From Lentilactobacillus farraginis DSM 18382 = JCM 14108 (lineage in GTDB: Bacteria > Bacillota > Bacilli > Lactobacillales > Lactobacillaceae), in contig NZ_BAKI01000018.1 of the NCBI RefSeq assembly GCF_000583655.1, positions 1 through 47,729 on the forward strand: 47,729 bases of DNA, written 5' to 3'. Under the pieces are notes generated by a model, which ran no database searches, was not told the DNA's origin, and saw only the letters and a program-made list of their open reading frames with translations. The position numbers and the translations under genes were made by a program. Numbering within the stretch: position 1 is the stretch's first letter; each line of letters begins with the position of its first letter. Of this stretch, positions 25,146 to 34,638 are shown piece by piece.

Positions 25146-26540
25146 CTATTTTCCCAGACAAAATTGACTGAATAATTGATCAATCAATTCATCTTGATAA
25201 CTATCACCAGTAATTTCACCAAGAAGATCCCAACAGCGGGTCATATCAATTTGGACCAAATCAACCGGCATTCCTGTGTCCAAACCTTTAATGACATCTT
25301 CAAGCGCCTGTTTTGCCTGGTTAAGCAAGCCGATATGCCGAGCGTTTGTCACCATAACATCGTTTTGACTGCTGGAAATACCTTCGTCAAAGAACATCTT
25401 TGAAATTAGCTTCTCCAATTCTTTCAAACCGTCTGACTTAATAGCCGAAGTTGAAATAATGTGATCCGCATGTGTTAACTGCTTAATTTCATTCAATTTC
25501 AATTTTATTGGCAAATCAGTTTTATTCAGAACAACGATTCGTTGTTTACCATTGGTTGCTTTAATCAGCTGGCGATCTTCGTCTGTTAGTTCTTCACTGG
25601 CGTTTAAAACCAATAGTATCAAATCAGCACTGGCAATCGCCTTTCTGGATCGATCTACCCCGATTTTTTCAACTTTATCGGTTGTATCCCGAATTCCGGC
25701 GGTATCGACCAATTTCAAAGGCACCCCTTGGACATTGGCGTATTCTTCCAATACATCTCTCGTTGTCCCAGGAACATCGGTCACAATGGCCTTATCTTCA
25801 TGCAGCAAATGATTTAGAAGACTTGACTTGCCAACGTTTGGGCGACCAATAATGGACGTTGCCAGCCCGTCTCGAAGAATCTTACCCTGCTTGGCGGTTT
25901 GTAATAGTTGCACAATCCGTTTATGAACATCAGTTGCCTTTTCTCGAAGCAGCTTGCTGGTCATCGTTTCAACATCATCATATTCTGGATAATCAATATT
26001 AACTTCAACTTGGGCCAATACATCCAAAATATCCTTTCGTAGGTGCTTAATTAAATGCGAAAGATTACCGTCCAATTGATTAATGGCTGCCTTCATTGAA
26101 CGATCTGTTTTAGCCTCGATTAGATCCATTACCGCTTCAGACTGTGATAGATCAATTCGCCCATTTAAAAATGCCCGCTTTGTAAATTCACCAGGCTCCG
26201 CCATTCTGGCACCATTACTGATGACTAATTGCAAGATTCGATTGGTGGCCACAATCCCACCATGACAGTTGATTTCGATGATATCCTCTTTGGTATAGGT
26301 GTGCGGTGCCCGCATAACCGATAACATGACCTCATCAATTTCCTGTCCTGTAGAAGGATCAATAATATGACCATAGTTAATAGTATTGCTGGCCACTTTA
26401 TCAAGGCTTTTACCACGATAAATCTTTTTGGCGACATCAAGTGCCTCTTCGCCACTGATTCGAACAATTGAAATACCACCCTCACCAGGCGGTGTTGAAA
26501 TAGCCGCAATTGTATCAAATTCTGTTGTTGTTAAAACCAT
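25146..26540 (-). CDS. mnmE: tRNA modification GTPase MnmE (TrmE)
   Basis: GTPase that works with MnmG on U34 of tRNA. 464 aa: N-terminal tetrahydrofolate-binding domain ([23 protein letters not shown]), helical domain, and G domain with G1 GRPNVGKSS, the G2/K-loop [15 protein letters not shown]3 DTAG and G4 NKTD. The invariant C-terminal CxGK box is present as CLGK. A good AGGAGGAAGC site precedes ATG 26540. Upstream is jag with its own terminator. Confidence 0.97.
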   Translation of the reverse strand: MVLTTTEFDTIAAISTPPGEGGISIVRISGEEALDVAKKIYRGKSLDKVASNTINYGHIIDPSTGQEIDEVMLSVMRAPHTYTKEDIIEINCHGGIVATNRILQLVISNGARMAEPGEFTKRAFLNGRIDLSQSEAVMDLIEAKTDRSMKAAINQLDGNLSHLIKHLRKDILDVLAQVEVNIDYPEYDDVETMTSKLLREKATDVHKRIVQLLQTAKQGKILRDGLATSIIGRPNVGKSSLLNHLLHEDKAIVTDVPGTTRDVLEEYANVQGVPLKLVDTAGIRDTTDKVEKIGVDRSRKAIASADLILLVLNASEELTDEDRQLIKATNGKQRIVVLNKTDLPIKLKLNEIKQLTHADHIISTSAIKSDGLKELEKLISKMFFDEGISSSQNDVMVTNARHIGLLNQAKQALEDVIKGLDTGMPVDLVQIDMTRCWDLLGEITGDSYQDELIDQLFSQFCLGK

Positions 26541-26613
26541 GCTTCAGCTTCCTCCTACGTAAAAAACGACGATCACGTCACACTATTAAACCATAAAATA
26601 TCATTCAACGCAC

Positions 26614-26660
26614 AAAAAAAGTGCCCACTCCATGCGTAAAAAGCATGGACAAAGCACTTT
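26614..26660 (-). terminator. Terminator of jag
   Basis: Two-part stem (AAAGTGC / GCACTTT and CCATGC / GCATGG) with U7 on the minus strand, 93 bases after the jag stop. Confidence 0.82.
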
Positions 26661-26752
26661 GACTACTTTACCTAGTTAAGATAAGAATGATTACTTTCAT
26701 CATATTTTAAAGTGTGTCATTTGTCAATGTAATTTTAAACGCAGCTGTTCGA

Positions 26753-27475
26753 TTATTTAGGGGCCACCACGATAACACGATGGGGCTCTTTTCCTGTTGA
26801 GTAAGTAATAACATGTTCATTGTCTGCTAACGCATTATGAATTTGCTTACGCTCGAATGAAGGCATCGGATTTAAATAAACCGGTTTTCCGTTTGCGATT
26901 GCATTCCGGGCAGTCTTGTCCGCCAATTGAACCAATGCTTCACTTCTCCGATGACGATAATCGGCAGTATCCAGTTCAACATTTACGTTATTTGCTCCAG
27001 AACGGTTAATGAAAATCTGGGCAAGGTTTTGAAGCGCATTGATCGTTCGGCCGTGGCGTCCGATTAATCGACTTTCCTGCTCAGTATCAATATCAATATA
27101 AATCGCATGCTTATTTTTAATATCAAGTTTGAGTGTAAACGAAAAACCCATCGCCTCAAGAACGTCATTTAGATAATCAGCCAAGTTCTGGGCAATCGTT
27201 TCTAAATCAAAAGCACTGTCGCTTTCGTTTGAAGGTACTGTAGCCAGTTGACCTGCTATTTTCTTTGTTTGAGATTGTTTATTGATTTGTTTTTGCGATT
27301 GGTTTGTGTTTTCTTTTTTTGTTAGTTCAACCTGAGCTGGTTTTCGACCAATACCAAAGAAACCATTTCTTGGTTGTTGAAGTACTTTTACTTCAACCTG
27401 GTCCTCTTCGAGTGATAGTTCTGTCAGGCCTTTAGCTACTGCATCTTGGATAGTTTTGCCAGAGTAAATTGTCAT
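26753..27475 (-). CDS. jag: RNA-binding cell elongation regulator Jag/EloR (KhpB)
   Basis: 240 aa. An N-terminal Jag domain (TIYSGKTIQDAVAKGLTEL, ending QPRNGFFGIGRKPAQVEL) is followed by a Gln/Lys/Asn-rich linker (~60-85), a KH domain (IDTEQESRLIGRHGRTINALQNLAQI) and an R3H domain (RRSEALVQLADKTARNAIANG, PMPSFERKQIHNAL). In relatives it binds RNA with KhpA and controls side-wall elongation. AAAGGGAG precedes ATG 27475. In most Firmicutes jag follows yidC directly; here two opposite-strand genes separate them. Confidence 0.94.
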   Translation of the reverse strand: MTIYSGKTIQDAVAKGLTELSLEEDQVEVKVLQQPRNGFFGIGRKPAQVELTKKENTNQSQKQINKQSQTKKIAGQLATVPSNESDSAFDLETIAQNLADYLNDVLEAMGFSFTLKLDIKNKHAIYIDIDTEQESRLIGRHGRTINALQNLAQIFINRSGANNVNVELDTADYRHRRSEALVQLADKTARNAIANGKPVYLNPMPSFERKQIHNALADNEHVITYSTGKEPHRVIVVAPK

Positions 27476-27551
27476 AATAAACTCCCTTTAATGGATTTAA
27501 CTGATTTATAATAGCATAAATCATGGCATTTATAAATGGTTTCGCAAAAAA

Positions 27552-27571
27552 AACGCAAACTAAACGCAAAC
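27552..27571 (+). repeat. 20-bp repeat, copy 2 (AACGCAAACTAAACGCAAAC)
   Basis: Identical to 3891-3910 on the other strand. It lies in the divergent gap between jag and the CDF transporter, about 33 bases upstream of the transporter promoter. Confidence 0.6.
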
Positions 27572-27603
27572 CTTAATTATTTTGTGATATTTGAAATCAG
27601 CAT

Positions 27604-27633
27604 TTAACATTATTTTGATAAAGCCGATATAAT
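27604..27633 (+). promoter_or_regulatory. Promoter of the CDF transporter
   Basis: TTAACA (27604-27609), 18 bases, perfect TATAAT (27628-27633). Confidence 0.6.
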
Positions 27634-27721
27634 TAACCTTGAAGGCACTATTTTTAATCCGATTTCATTTTTGATAATTCAAACGTTACCTTAAGGTTTT
27701 CGTTTTATGGGAAGTGATGCA

Positions 27722-28675
27722 ATGGCAAATATTAATCAATACGATGCAGGTAGAAACATCTTCGTCGACCGCCAGCATCGATTGAATAAATTACAAGAAG
27801 CTCAAAAAATTACGTACGCAAATTTAACCGCCTACGCTATGATTATGACGGCTGAATTGATTATCGGCTATTGGAATCATATTACAGTTTTGATTGCCGA
27901 TGGGTTAAACAATTTAACTGGTGTTTGTGGTGCCGCAATTTTAATTACGGGTTTGAAAATTTCAAGACGGCCGCCTGACTCTAATCACGTCATGGGCCAC
28001 TGGCAGTACGAAAATATTGCGGCCTTTTTGTCGGCAACTATTATGTTTGCGATTAGTATCCAAATTTTAGTTGACGGCGCTTTTGCTGTTCGCCGTTATT
28101 TTGAAGGGGGTTCTGTTCAACCTAACTCCTGGTCAATGGGAATCAGCTTAATTTCTGCCACCACTATTTTGATCCTGGCAAGGTTTAATACCATTAGAGG
28201 AAATCAATTGAATAATCAAGCACTGATCGCATCTGGTCAAGACTTAAAAAGTGATGCTTGGACAAGTTTTGGAACCTTTTTGTCAATTGGAGGTGCCTAT
28301 TTAGGCGTTCAGTGGCTGGATGGCGTTGCCACTATTCTAGTCGGTTTCTTAATTCTTCACGCTTCCATGTTAATTTTTAGAACAACTATTATGCGGTTAA
28401 CTGAAGGATTCAGTCCGGAAGTAATTGCTGATTATTCAAAAACAATAAATGAAATCCCAGATGTCTTGGGGGTCCAAGGAATTGAGCCCCGCTGGCTGGG
28501 GGACCAAATCGTTATGAAGGTCGGTGTCTATTTAGATAACAACACCCCTCTAACAAAAGCGTATGCCATCGGCGAACAAGTTGAACACGCGCTAATGAAA
28601 AAATACGATATTTTAGATGCAGACGTGATGGCCTATCCTGTTAGCTTAAAGGGTGATCCTAATCATGTTGATTAG
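27722..28675 (+). CDS. Cation diffusion facilitator (CDF) family divalent metal transporter
   Basis: Metal:proton antiporter exporting Zn2+, Mn2+ or related ions, 317 aa from ATG 27722. It has about six membrane helices, with metal-site residues at LIADGLNNLTG (helix 2) and LKSDAWTSFGTFLS (helix 5), and NHVMGHWQYENIAAF between. The C-terminal ~85 residues are the cytoplasmic dimerisation domain. At the helix 2 site the usual HxxxD pattern is replaced by an Asp/Asn set, resembling Mn/Fe-type CDFs. GGAAGTGAT precedes ATG 27722; an in-frame ATG at 27707 is possible. Confidence 0.87.
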   Translation: MANINQYDAGRNIFVDRQHRLNKLQEAQKITYANLTAYAMIMTAELIIGYWNHITVLIADGLNNLTGVCGAAILITGLKISRRPPDSNHVMGHWQYENIAAFLSATIMFAISIQILVDGAFAVRRYFEGGSVQPNSWSMGISLISATTILILARFNTIRGNQLNNQALIASGQDLKSDAWTSFGTFLSIGGAYLGVQWLDGVATILVGFLILHASMLIFRTTIMRLTEGFSPEVIADYSKTINEIPDVLGVQGIEPRWLGDQIVMKVGVYLDNNTPLTKAYAIGEQVEHALMKKYDILDADVMAYPVSLKGDPNHVD

Positions 28676-28740
28676 ATCTCCTCTTCTTTGGCAGTTACCA
28701 ACCTTGTGCTATAAGACTGGAGATTTTCAACAACGCTTTT

Positions 28741-28761
28741 AGTTTTCGTTTTTCGAAAACT
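28741..28761 (+). terminator. Weak terminator-like hairpin after the CDF gene
   Basis: AGTTTTCG / CGAAAACT 8-bp stem with T5 loop and no clear U-tract after it, 65 bases past the stop. The 28676-28977 gap otherwise holds the inverted repeat described next and no gene. Confidence 0.35.
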
Positions 28762-28775
28762 GCTGCGCAACTGCG

Positions 28776-28819
28776 TATTGTTTATTTTAAGTCAAATGCG
28801 TATACTAAAATAAACAATA
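28776..28819. repeat. 14-bp perfect inverted repeat upstream of hydroxyisocaproate dehydrogenase
   Basis: TATTGTTTATTTTA and its exact complement TAAAATAAACAATA are separated by 16 bases. All AT-rich, with no U-tract, so more like an operator than a terminator. It lies about 160 bases before the dehydrogenase start. Confidence 0.5.
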
Positions 28820-28977
28820 ATTAGTTAATTTTATTAACAGCCTTATAGATTATCATTAGAATCATGTGAAAATTTGTTATAAATTACAGTCTTACATTAC
28901 CTGAAATGCTTTTTCGCATATTCTGCGCTTTATCTAAGCAGGTTGATAATGGTTAAATAATACGAGGAGGTCTTTTT

Positions 28978-29904
28978 ATGTCTAGAAAAATCGGCATTAT
29001 TGGAATGGGAAACGTGGGTGCTGCAGCAGCTCACTACGTTGTTTCAACAGGGATTGCTGATGATTTGGTACTGATTGATTTACGCGAAGAAAAAGTTAGA
29101 GCGGACGCACTGGATTTCCGCGACGCATTGGTTAATTTACCGTGGCATATTAATATTACGACAAATAATTACGCGGATTTAAAAGACGCCGATGTTATCA
29201 TCTCAGCAATCGGCAACATTAAATTACAGGACAACGCTAATGACGATCGGTTTGCCGAACTACCTTTCACCAGCAAACAGGTTCCCTTAGTTGCCCAGCA
29301 AATTAAGGAATCCGGCTTTCACGGTAAAATTGTTGTTATTACTAATCCCGTCGATGTCATCACATCCATCTATCAGGAGGTTACCGGCCTGCCAAAAAAT
29401 CACGTCATTGGTACCGGAACGTTATTGGATTCAGCTCGTATGCGGGCTTCCGTTGCTGATAAATTAGGAATCGATTCTCGTTCCGTTGTTGGTTACAACT
29501 TGGGTGAACACGGTAATTCGCAGTTTACTGCCTGGTCAACCGTTCGGGTTCTTGGAAAACCAATTACCGAAGTTGCCAAAGAAAAGAATCTGGATCTTAA
29601 TGAATTGGACAAAGAAGCTCGAACAGGTGGTTTTAGAGTCTTTCATGGAAAGAAATACACTAATTACGGTGTTTCAACTGCTGCCGTCCGATTAGCTTAT
29701 ACAATCATCAGTGACGCGCGCACTGAACTGCCTGTTTCAAATTACCGAAAAGAATATGACACATACTTATCGTATCCGGCAATTGTTGGCCGAGACGGCA
29801 TCTTAGAACAGCTCCAATTGAATTTAACGGATGAGGAATTAGAAAAGCTTCAAACGTCCGCAAATTACATTAAAACCAAATATGCTGAAAGCCGTCAAAA
29901 ATAA
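28978..29904 (+). CDS. L-2-hydroxyisocaproate dehydrogenase (lactate/malate dehydrogenase family)
   Basis: NAD-dependent reductase of 2-oxo acids, 308 aa. Rossmann motif GIIGMGNVGAAAAHYV; Arg/Asn catalytic region ITNPVDVITS; catalytic His in NLGEHGNSQFTAWS. Whole-length resemblance to the Weissella confusa L-HicDH (ISAIGNIKLQ, GTGTLLDSARM, LSYPAIVGRDG) is stronger than to canonical L-LDH, so branched-chain 2-oxo acids are the likely substrates. GAGGAGGTC precedes the ATG. Transcribed opposite to yidC and jag, from which it is walled by a strong terminator. Confidence 0.88.
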   Translation: MSRKIGIIGMGNVGAAAAHYVVSTGIADDLVLIDLREEKVRADALDFRDALVNLPWHINITTNNYADLKDADVIISAIGNIKLQDNANDDRFAELPFTSKQVPLVAQQIKESGFHGKIVVITNPVDVITSIYQEVTGLPKNHVIGTGTLLDSARMRASVADKLGIDSRSVVGYNLGEHGNSQFTAWSTVRVLGKPITEVAKEKNLDLNELDKEARTGGFRVFHGKKYTNYGVSTAAVRLAYTIISDARTELPVSNYRKEYDTYLSYPAIVGRDGILEQLQLNLTDEELEKLQTSANYIKTKYAESRQK

Positions 29905-29912
29905 TCAGTTCC

Positions 29913-29968
29913 AAAAAAATCCCCTTGGGATGCCGAAAAATGCATTCGGCATCCCAAGGGGATTTTTT
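29913..29968. terminator. Bidirectional terminator between the dehydrogenase and yidC
   Basis: Long perfect stem starting AAATCCCCTTGGGATGCCGAA, with A7/T6 flanks, for two convergent genes. Confidence 0.92.
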
Positions 29969-29969
29969 A

Positions 29970-30809
29970 CTATTTTTTACGTTTACTTTGCTTTGCTTTT
30001 CTAACTGCTTTTTGGATAGCACGTTTACGTTCACGTTCTTCTCTTTGCTTCTGCTCGCGCTCACGACGAATCTTCCAAGGGTTCTGAATAACCAGTGTCT
30101 GTCCAACCTGAAAAGCGTTGGTAACCACCCAGTAAAGCGACAGCGCTGATGGTAAACTAACCGCCATGATCAGAATAAAGAACGGCATTCCAATTGTCAT
30201 CATGGTTGTCATGGAGTTTGACTCCGGTTGCCCCTTCATCGCCAACCATGAAGAAATAAATGTAAACAGCGCTGCTAGGATCGGCAGTACAAAAATCGGG
30301 TCCGAATGTCCCAATTGTAGCCAAAGGAACGTCCCGCTTCTTAAAACATCCGTTCGCCAGATTGCCTGGTAAAGCGCAAATAGAATCGGCATCTGAACAA
30401 TGAGCGGTAAACAGCCCGCAATCGGATTAATCCCAGCTTCAGCATACAGCTTTTTCTGTTCAGCCTGCAGCTTCTGCATTGTTTCCGCATCTCTTGATGA
30501 GTATTTTTTCTGCAGTGCTTTAAGCTGTGGCTGAACTTCTTGTGTCTTACGCATACTTCTGGTTTGATAAATCATCAGCGGCAAAATAACAATCCGGACA
30601 AGAATTGTAAAAATAATAATTCCCATCCCATAGTTATCACTAAAGAATTTGGATAACCAGATAATTGCCCTTGAGAAATTTAAAACAACCCAACCATCCC
30701 AAATACCGGTACTGTGCTCAGTAATCGGACTGTTACTACAAGCAGATAAAACAACTGTTAAACTCAGTAACGATAATAATACCGATAGTTTCTTAATTCT
30801 TTTTTTCAA
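29970..30809 (-). CDS. yidC: Membrane protein insertase YidC/OxaA (lipoprotein)
   Basis: Inserts proteins into the membrane with or without Sec. 279 aa. Lipoprotein signal LLSLTVVLSACS with lipid-modified Cys; five membrane helices. The conserved hydrophilic-groove Arg lies in the first mature helix region (IIFTILVRIVILPLMIYQT). The 60KD_IMP core GCLPLIVQMPILFALYQAI is present. The basic C-terminal tail (~255-279: Lys/Arg-rich) is typical of Gram-positive YidC and helps ribosome contact. Overlaps rnpA by 4 bases. Confidence 0.96.
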   Translation of the reverse strand: MKKRIKKLSVLLSLLSLTVVLSACSNSPITEHSTGIWDGWVVLNFSRAIIWLSKFFSDNYGMGIIIFTILVRIVILPLMIYQTRSMRKTQEVQPQLKALQKKYSSRDAETMQKLQAEQKKLYAEAGINPIAGCLPLIVQMPILFALYQAIWRTDVLRSGTFLWLQLGHSDPIFVLPILAALFTFISSWLAMKGQPESNSMTTMMTIGMPFFILIMAVSLPSALSLYWVVTNAFQVGQTLVIQNPWKIRREREQKQREERERKRAIQKAVRKAKQSKRKK

Positions 30810-31171
30810 TGTTTTTCCCCACCATCATAGTTGGAATCTAGTAACTTGGCCAACTTAAAAACATGAATCAAGCTGGATTTAACATCCTGCATCGACATCT
30901 GATCAGTTGATGGACGTGCTATTACAATGAAGTCGACATCTTGACGTAAATCAGGTTTTAACTCATAAATTGCCTGTCTAACTCGCCTTTTGACCCAATT
31001 TCTATGTACCGCATTTCCAATCTTTTTGCCAACAGAAATTCCGACGCGAAAATGTAATTGATTCGGCTTATCCAATGTATAAACAACGAATTGACGATTG
31101 GCAACCGAGTTATGAGTCTCAAAAACCTTCTGAAACTCCGCCTCTTTTTTTACACGATACGATTTTCGCAT
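30806..31171 (-). CDS. rnpA: Ribonuclease P protein component
   Basis: Protein subunit that binds the RNase P RNA and pre-tRNA leader, 121 aa. MRKSYRVKKEAEFQKVF at the start and the RNR-like motif GNAVHRNWVKRRVRQAIYEL are diagnostic. ATG 31171 has GGAGATGG upstream. Between rpmH and yidC, with the usual tight spacing. Confidence 0.96.
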   Translation of the reverse strand: MRKSYRVKKEAEFQKVFETHNSVANRQFVVYTLDKPNQLHFRVGISVGKKIGNAVHRNWVKRRVRQAIYELKPDLRQDVDFIVIARPSTDQMSMQDVKSSLIHVFKLAKLLDSNYDGGEKH

Positions 31172-31194
31172 GATCCATCTCCACACAATAAAAA

Positions 31195-31227
31195 ATAATG
31201 AAAAAGACCACTGAATGGTCAGTGGTC
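31195..31227 (-). terminator. Terminator-like hairpin between rpmH and rnpA
   Basis: GACCACTGA / TCAGTGGTC 9-bp stem overlapping the rpmH stop codon, followed on the minus strand by TTTTTCATTATTTTTT. Probably lowers rnpA-yidC expression relative to rpmH. Confidence 0.75.
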
Positions 31228-31361
31228 TATGCAGACAATACTTTTCTACCTTTTTGACGTCGGCGTGCTAACACTTTACGACCATTGCTGGTGCTCATTC
31301 GTTTACGGAAGCCATGAACGCGAGCGCGATGACGCTTCTTTGGTTGATATGTTCTTTTCAT
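31227..31361 (-). CDS. rpmH: 50S ribosomal protein L34
   Basis: 44 aa, highly basic: [20 protein letters not shown] then [20 protein letters not shown] ending in VLSA. The universal origin-proximal marker, start at ATG 31361 with GGAGGG upstream. Confidence 0.98.
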   Translation of the reverse strand: MKRTYQPKKRHRARVHGFRKRMSTSNGRKVLARRRQKGRKVLSA

Positions 31362-31522
31362 AAAGAAACCCTCCCTTTTTTAAATTAGCGTTTAAGCATT
31401 TAATATCGGATGTTCAAATGCATTTCCCTAACATATTAACATAGTTTCTCCATAAATGAAATAAGCTTTTTCGTTTTTGTCAAAAAGAAGAAAAAATAAA
31501 AATTTGTTTCATACACAAAAAC

Positions 31523-31771
31523 TGTGGATAAGTCCACCGTTTAATATAATGAACGGAAAGATAAATCACAGACTTATCCACAGGATCACAGCTTGTTCCT
31601 AATCTTATCCACAGGTTGGGGATAAGATTATCAGTAGACCTTAAAAAGGCGATAATATCAGCTTTAGTTATCCACAGGTGTTTGTTGATTAGCCTTCTTT
31701 TCACCTACATTATCCACTTATCCACAGGAGAGTTGTCCCTGCCGTTCACAACTGTGAAACAATTATACACA
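31523..31771. other. oriC: Upstream half of oriC: DnaA-box cluster (rpmH-dnaA gap)
   Basis: DnaA boxes TTATCCACA or its complement at 31523-31531 (reverse), 31574-31582, 31605-31613, 31668-31676 and 31718-31726, with near-matches at 31710-31718 (TTATCCACT) and 31763-31771 (TTATACACA). This is the upstream subregion of a bipartite Firmicute origin. The 31362-31862 gap has no gene. Confidence 0.9.
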
Positions 31772-31862
31772 GGATGCTTTTGCCTGTGGAAAACTTTTTA
31801 TCAGAATGCTAGAATTAATTTGCATTTCTTAAAACGACTATTTAATTAGGGGGGACTTCAAA

Positions 31863-33223
31863 GTGTTAACCAAAGATTCATTGTGGCAAAAATTAAGCGC
31901 TGAATTTCGAAAAAACACCACTGATTTAACATACGATACGTGGATTAAACCTGTCACACCAGTTGATTTTGATGGATCAACCTTGACTTTATCCCTTCCT
32001 TCCGAACTGCACCGAGATTACTGGAAAGAACAATTAGCGCCAAATCTAATTGAATACGCATTTGTTATTACCAAAGGAAACATTGAACCAAAATTCATCT
32101 TGGATTCGGACATCGAAAAGGAAGCACTAAAAAAAGAGTCGGATAAATCCGACTCTCCAGATTCAAATAATGATGACCAAGATGAAACTTTCTCATTCAG
32201 CAAAGAAAACCATCTTAATCCTAATTATACTTTCGATAATTTTATCATTGGCAAGGGAAATCAGATGGCCCACGCGGCGGCACTAATTGTTTCGGAAGAA
32301 CCTGGAAAATTGTATAATCCGCTTTTCTTCTATGGTGCGTCGGTCTTGGAAAAACACATTTAATGCAGGCTATTGGTAATAAACGACTGGAAGACCATCC
32401 TGAAACCAACGTTAAATACGTTACCAGCGAAGCTTTCACGAATGATTTTATCAATGCCATTCAAACCAATCGAACAGAAGAATTTCGGCGCGAGTACCGC
32501 AATGTTGATTTGCTGATGGTAGATGATATTCAATTTTTTGCCCAAAAGGAAGGAACTCAAGAAGAATTCTTTCACACATTTAACGACCTGTATAATAACG
32601 ACAAACAAATTGTCCTAACATCAGATCGGGTCCCCCAGGAAATACCAAAACTTCAGGAACGGTTGGTATCCCGGTTTGCATGGGGGCTGCCAGTTGATAT
32701 TACACCACCGGATTTAGAAACCAGAATTGCTATTTTAAAAAGCAAAGCCAAGCTCGACGATCTGGCAATCCCAAATGAAACCCTCTCTTATATCGCAGGC
32801 CAAATTAACTCCAATGTTCGGGAGCTGGAAGGAGCCCTTTCACGAGTTCAGGCTTATTCCAAACTAAAAAACGAACCGATTACCACTGACTTGGTTTACG
32901 AGGCACTTAAAGGATTAAAGTTGGCAAAGGCAAATAATGAACTATCTATCATGGATATTCAAAATAAGGTTGCCAGCTATTTTCACGTTACAATCAGTGA
33001 CTTAAAGGGAAAGAAACGTATGAAATCCATTGTCATCCCCAGACAAATTGCCATGTACCTTTCCAGGGAAATGACAAACAACTCTCTGCCAAAAATTGGG
33101 AAGGAATTTGGCGGCAAGGATCATACAACCGTTATTCATGCCTGCGATAAAATCGCTGAAGTCATCAAAATCGATGCAGACATTCGAAAAGAAATTTCCG
33201 ATATAAAGACAGCTTTAAGCTGA
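31863..33223 (+). CDS. dnaA: Chromosomal replication initiator DnaA; frameshift near 32337
   Basis: Initiator ATPase that unwinds oriC. About 453 aa when the frame is restored. Domain I ([21 protein letters not shown]), acidic linker (~75-110), AAA+ domain III and C-terminal DNA-binding domain IV with [15 protein letters not shown]. The frame breaks exactly in Walker [17 protein letters not shown]. One extra G at 32337 gives [20 protein letters not shown], the intact P-loop. Walker [11 protein letters not shown] and sensor [12 protein letters not shown] are in the second part. GTG start with AGGGGGGAC upstream. An inactive DnaA would be lethal, so the missing base is almost surely a read error. 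Confidence 0.95.
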
Positions 33224-33237
33224 ATGGTATAATGGGT

Positions 33238-33398
33238 TGTGGATAATTATAAACAAGTTCCAGGAGTTATCCACAAAGTTATCCACAGGAAATCGGTTAG
33301 TTTTACCTTGCCTTTTTCCACTTATCCACAAATCCACAGGAACTACTATTACTGCTTTTCTCTTTTTTTCTTTTTAATTTAATTTATATAATAACTTT
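33238..33398. other. oriC: Downstream half of oriC: DnaA boxes, DnaA-trio and AT-rich unwinding element
   Basis: DnaA boxes at 33238-33246 (reverse), 33267-33275, 33279-33287 and 33322-33330, then AATCCACAGG. CTACTATTACTGCT (33343-33356) matches the DnaA-trio arrangement known from the Bacillus unwinding region. A T/A-rich stretch to 33398 is the likely melting site. An extended -10 TGGTATAAT near 33222-33230 may serve dnaN. Confidence 0.9.
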
Positions 33399-33418
33399 CC
33401 GGGAGGTCAATTCTCAGT

Positions 33419-34558
33419 ATGAAATTTACAATTAGTCGGACCGCATTTACAAAAGCTTTAAACATTGTTAGTCGTGCTATTTCCACAAAAACGACAATTC
33501 CAATTTTAACTGGACTAAAATTACAAGCTGCTCAATCAGGATTAATCCTTACAGGTAGTGATGCTGACATTTCTATCGAAACAACTTTGAAAAGTGATGA
33601 TCCCGACAACTTATTGGCAGTTCAATCTGAAGGCGCCATTGTGTTACCCGCAAGATTTTTTACCGACATTGTTAAAAAGCTGCCTGAAGAAACTTTAACC
33701 ATTGAAGTCGGTGAAAATTTCCAAACCATGATTACTTCCGGACAATCATCATTCACGATTAACGGATTAGATGCCAATAATTATCCTCACCTACCTGAAA
33801 TTGAAACGACCAATTCAATTCCATTGGCTGGTGACCTTCTAAAACAAATTATCAGCCAAACAGTTATTGCTGTTTCGAACCAGGAAAGCAGACCAATTTT
33901 AACCGGTGTCCATTTTATTCTTTCTGAAAACAACTTTCTGGCCGTTGCCACAGACAGCCATCGATTAAGCCAACGAAAAGTGACGCTTGAAAAGCCAATC
34001 GACGGAACTTTCGACTTTGTTATTCCCGGAAAAAGCTTAACCGAGTTGTCCAGAATGATCGATGATAATAAAGAAGATATTGTCTTATCAGTGACTGAAA
34101 ATCAAGCGCTGTTTACAATTGGCGAAACACTTTTCTATTCACGCTTGCTTGAAGGAAATTACCCTGACACTTCACGGTTGATTCCCAATTCTCACGACAC
34201 TCGAATTGCTTTTGATGCACCAGAATTATTAGCATCAATTGAAAGAGCTTCGCTACTGTCTCACGAATCCCGAAACAACGTCGTTAAAATTACTGTTAAA
34301 CCTGAAACAAAAACTGTTACAATTTACGGCAATTCGCCTGATGTCGGCAATGTTGAAGAAGATTTGGAGCCCAAGACAGTTGAAGGAAACGAACTAGAAA
34401 TTTCTTTTAATCCGGATTACATGAAGGATGCCTTGCGTTCTTTTAGCCAAGCAACTATTAATCTTGACTTTACCTCTTCACTGCGGCCCTTTACATTAAC
34501 GCCAACTGAAGACAGTGAAAGTTTTGTTCAACTCATTACGCCTATTCGTACATTCTAA
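33419..34558 (+). CDS. dnaN: DNA polymerase III beta subunit (sliding clamp)
   Basis: Ring-shaped processivity clamp, 379 aa with three topologically similar domains (about 1-120, 125-245, 250-379). Starts MKFTISRTAFTKALNIVSRA; clamp signatures GSDADISIET, FTINGLDANNYPHLP, VATDSHRLSQRK, and the C-terminal FTLTPTEDSESFVQLITPIR. Overlapping GGGAGGTC site upstream. Follows oriC as expected, with its own terminator. Confidence 0.97.
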   Translation: MKFTISRTAFTKALNIVSRAISTKTTIPILTGLKLQAAQSGLILTGSDADISIETTLKSDDPDNLLAVQSEGAIVLPARFFTDIVKKLPEETLTIEVGENFQTMITSGQSSFTINGLDANNYPHLPEIETTNSIPLAGDLLKQIISQTVIAVSNQESRPILTGVHFILSENNFLAVATDSHRLSQRKVTLEKPIDGTFDFVIPGKSLTELSRMIDDNKEDIVLSVTENQALFTIGETLFYSRLLEGNYPDTSRLIPNSHDTRIAFDAPELLASIERASLLSHESRNNVVKITVKPETKTVTIYGNSPDVGNVEEDLEPKTVEGNELEISFNPDYMKDALRSFSQATINLDFTSSLRPFTLTPTEDSESFVQLITPIRTF

Positions 34559-34590
34559 AAAAACAGCTCAAAAATTATCACAATACACAT

Positions 34591-34638
34591 AAAAACACCG
34601 TACTGCCAATGAACTTAGTTTGGCGATACGGTGTTTTT
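34591..34638 (+). terminator. dnaN terminator
   Basis: AAAAACACCGTA / TACGGTGTTTTT outer stem with GCCAA / TTGGC inner stem. The rest of the 34559-34928 gap is AT-rich with no gene; a -10 TATAAT at 34896-34901 probably starts the yaaA-recF transcript. Confidence 0.85.

Noticed and set aside
31746..31762. GTTCACAACTGTGAAAC upstream of dnaA as a third parS
   Set aside because: The centre is one base longer than parS and the arms do not match the consensus register.
31863..32363. Programmed frameshifting in dnaA
   Set aside because: No slippery heptamer or stimulator, and the break destroys the P-loop; the same single-base loss is seen in eight other genes.
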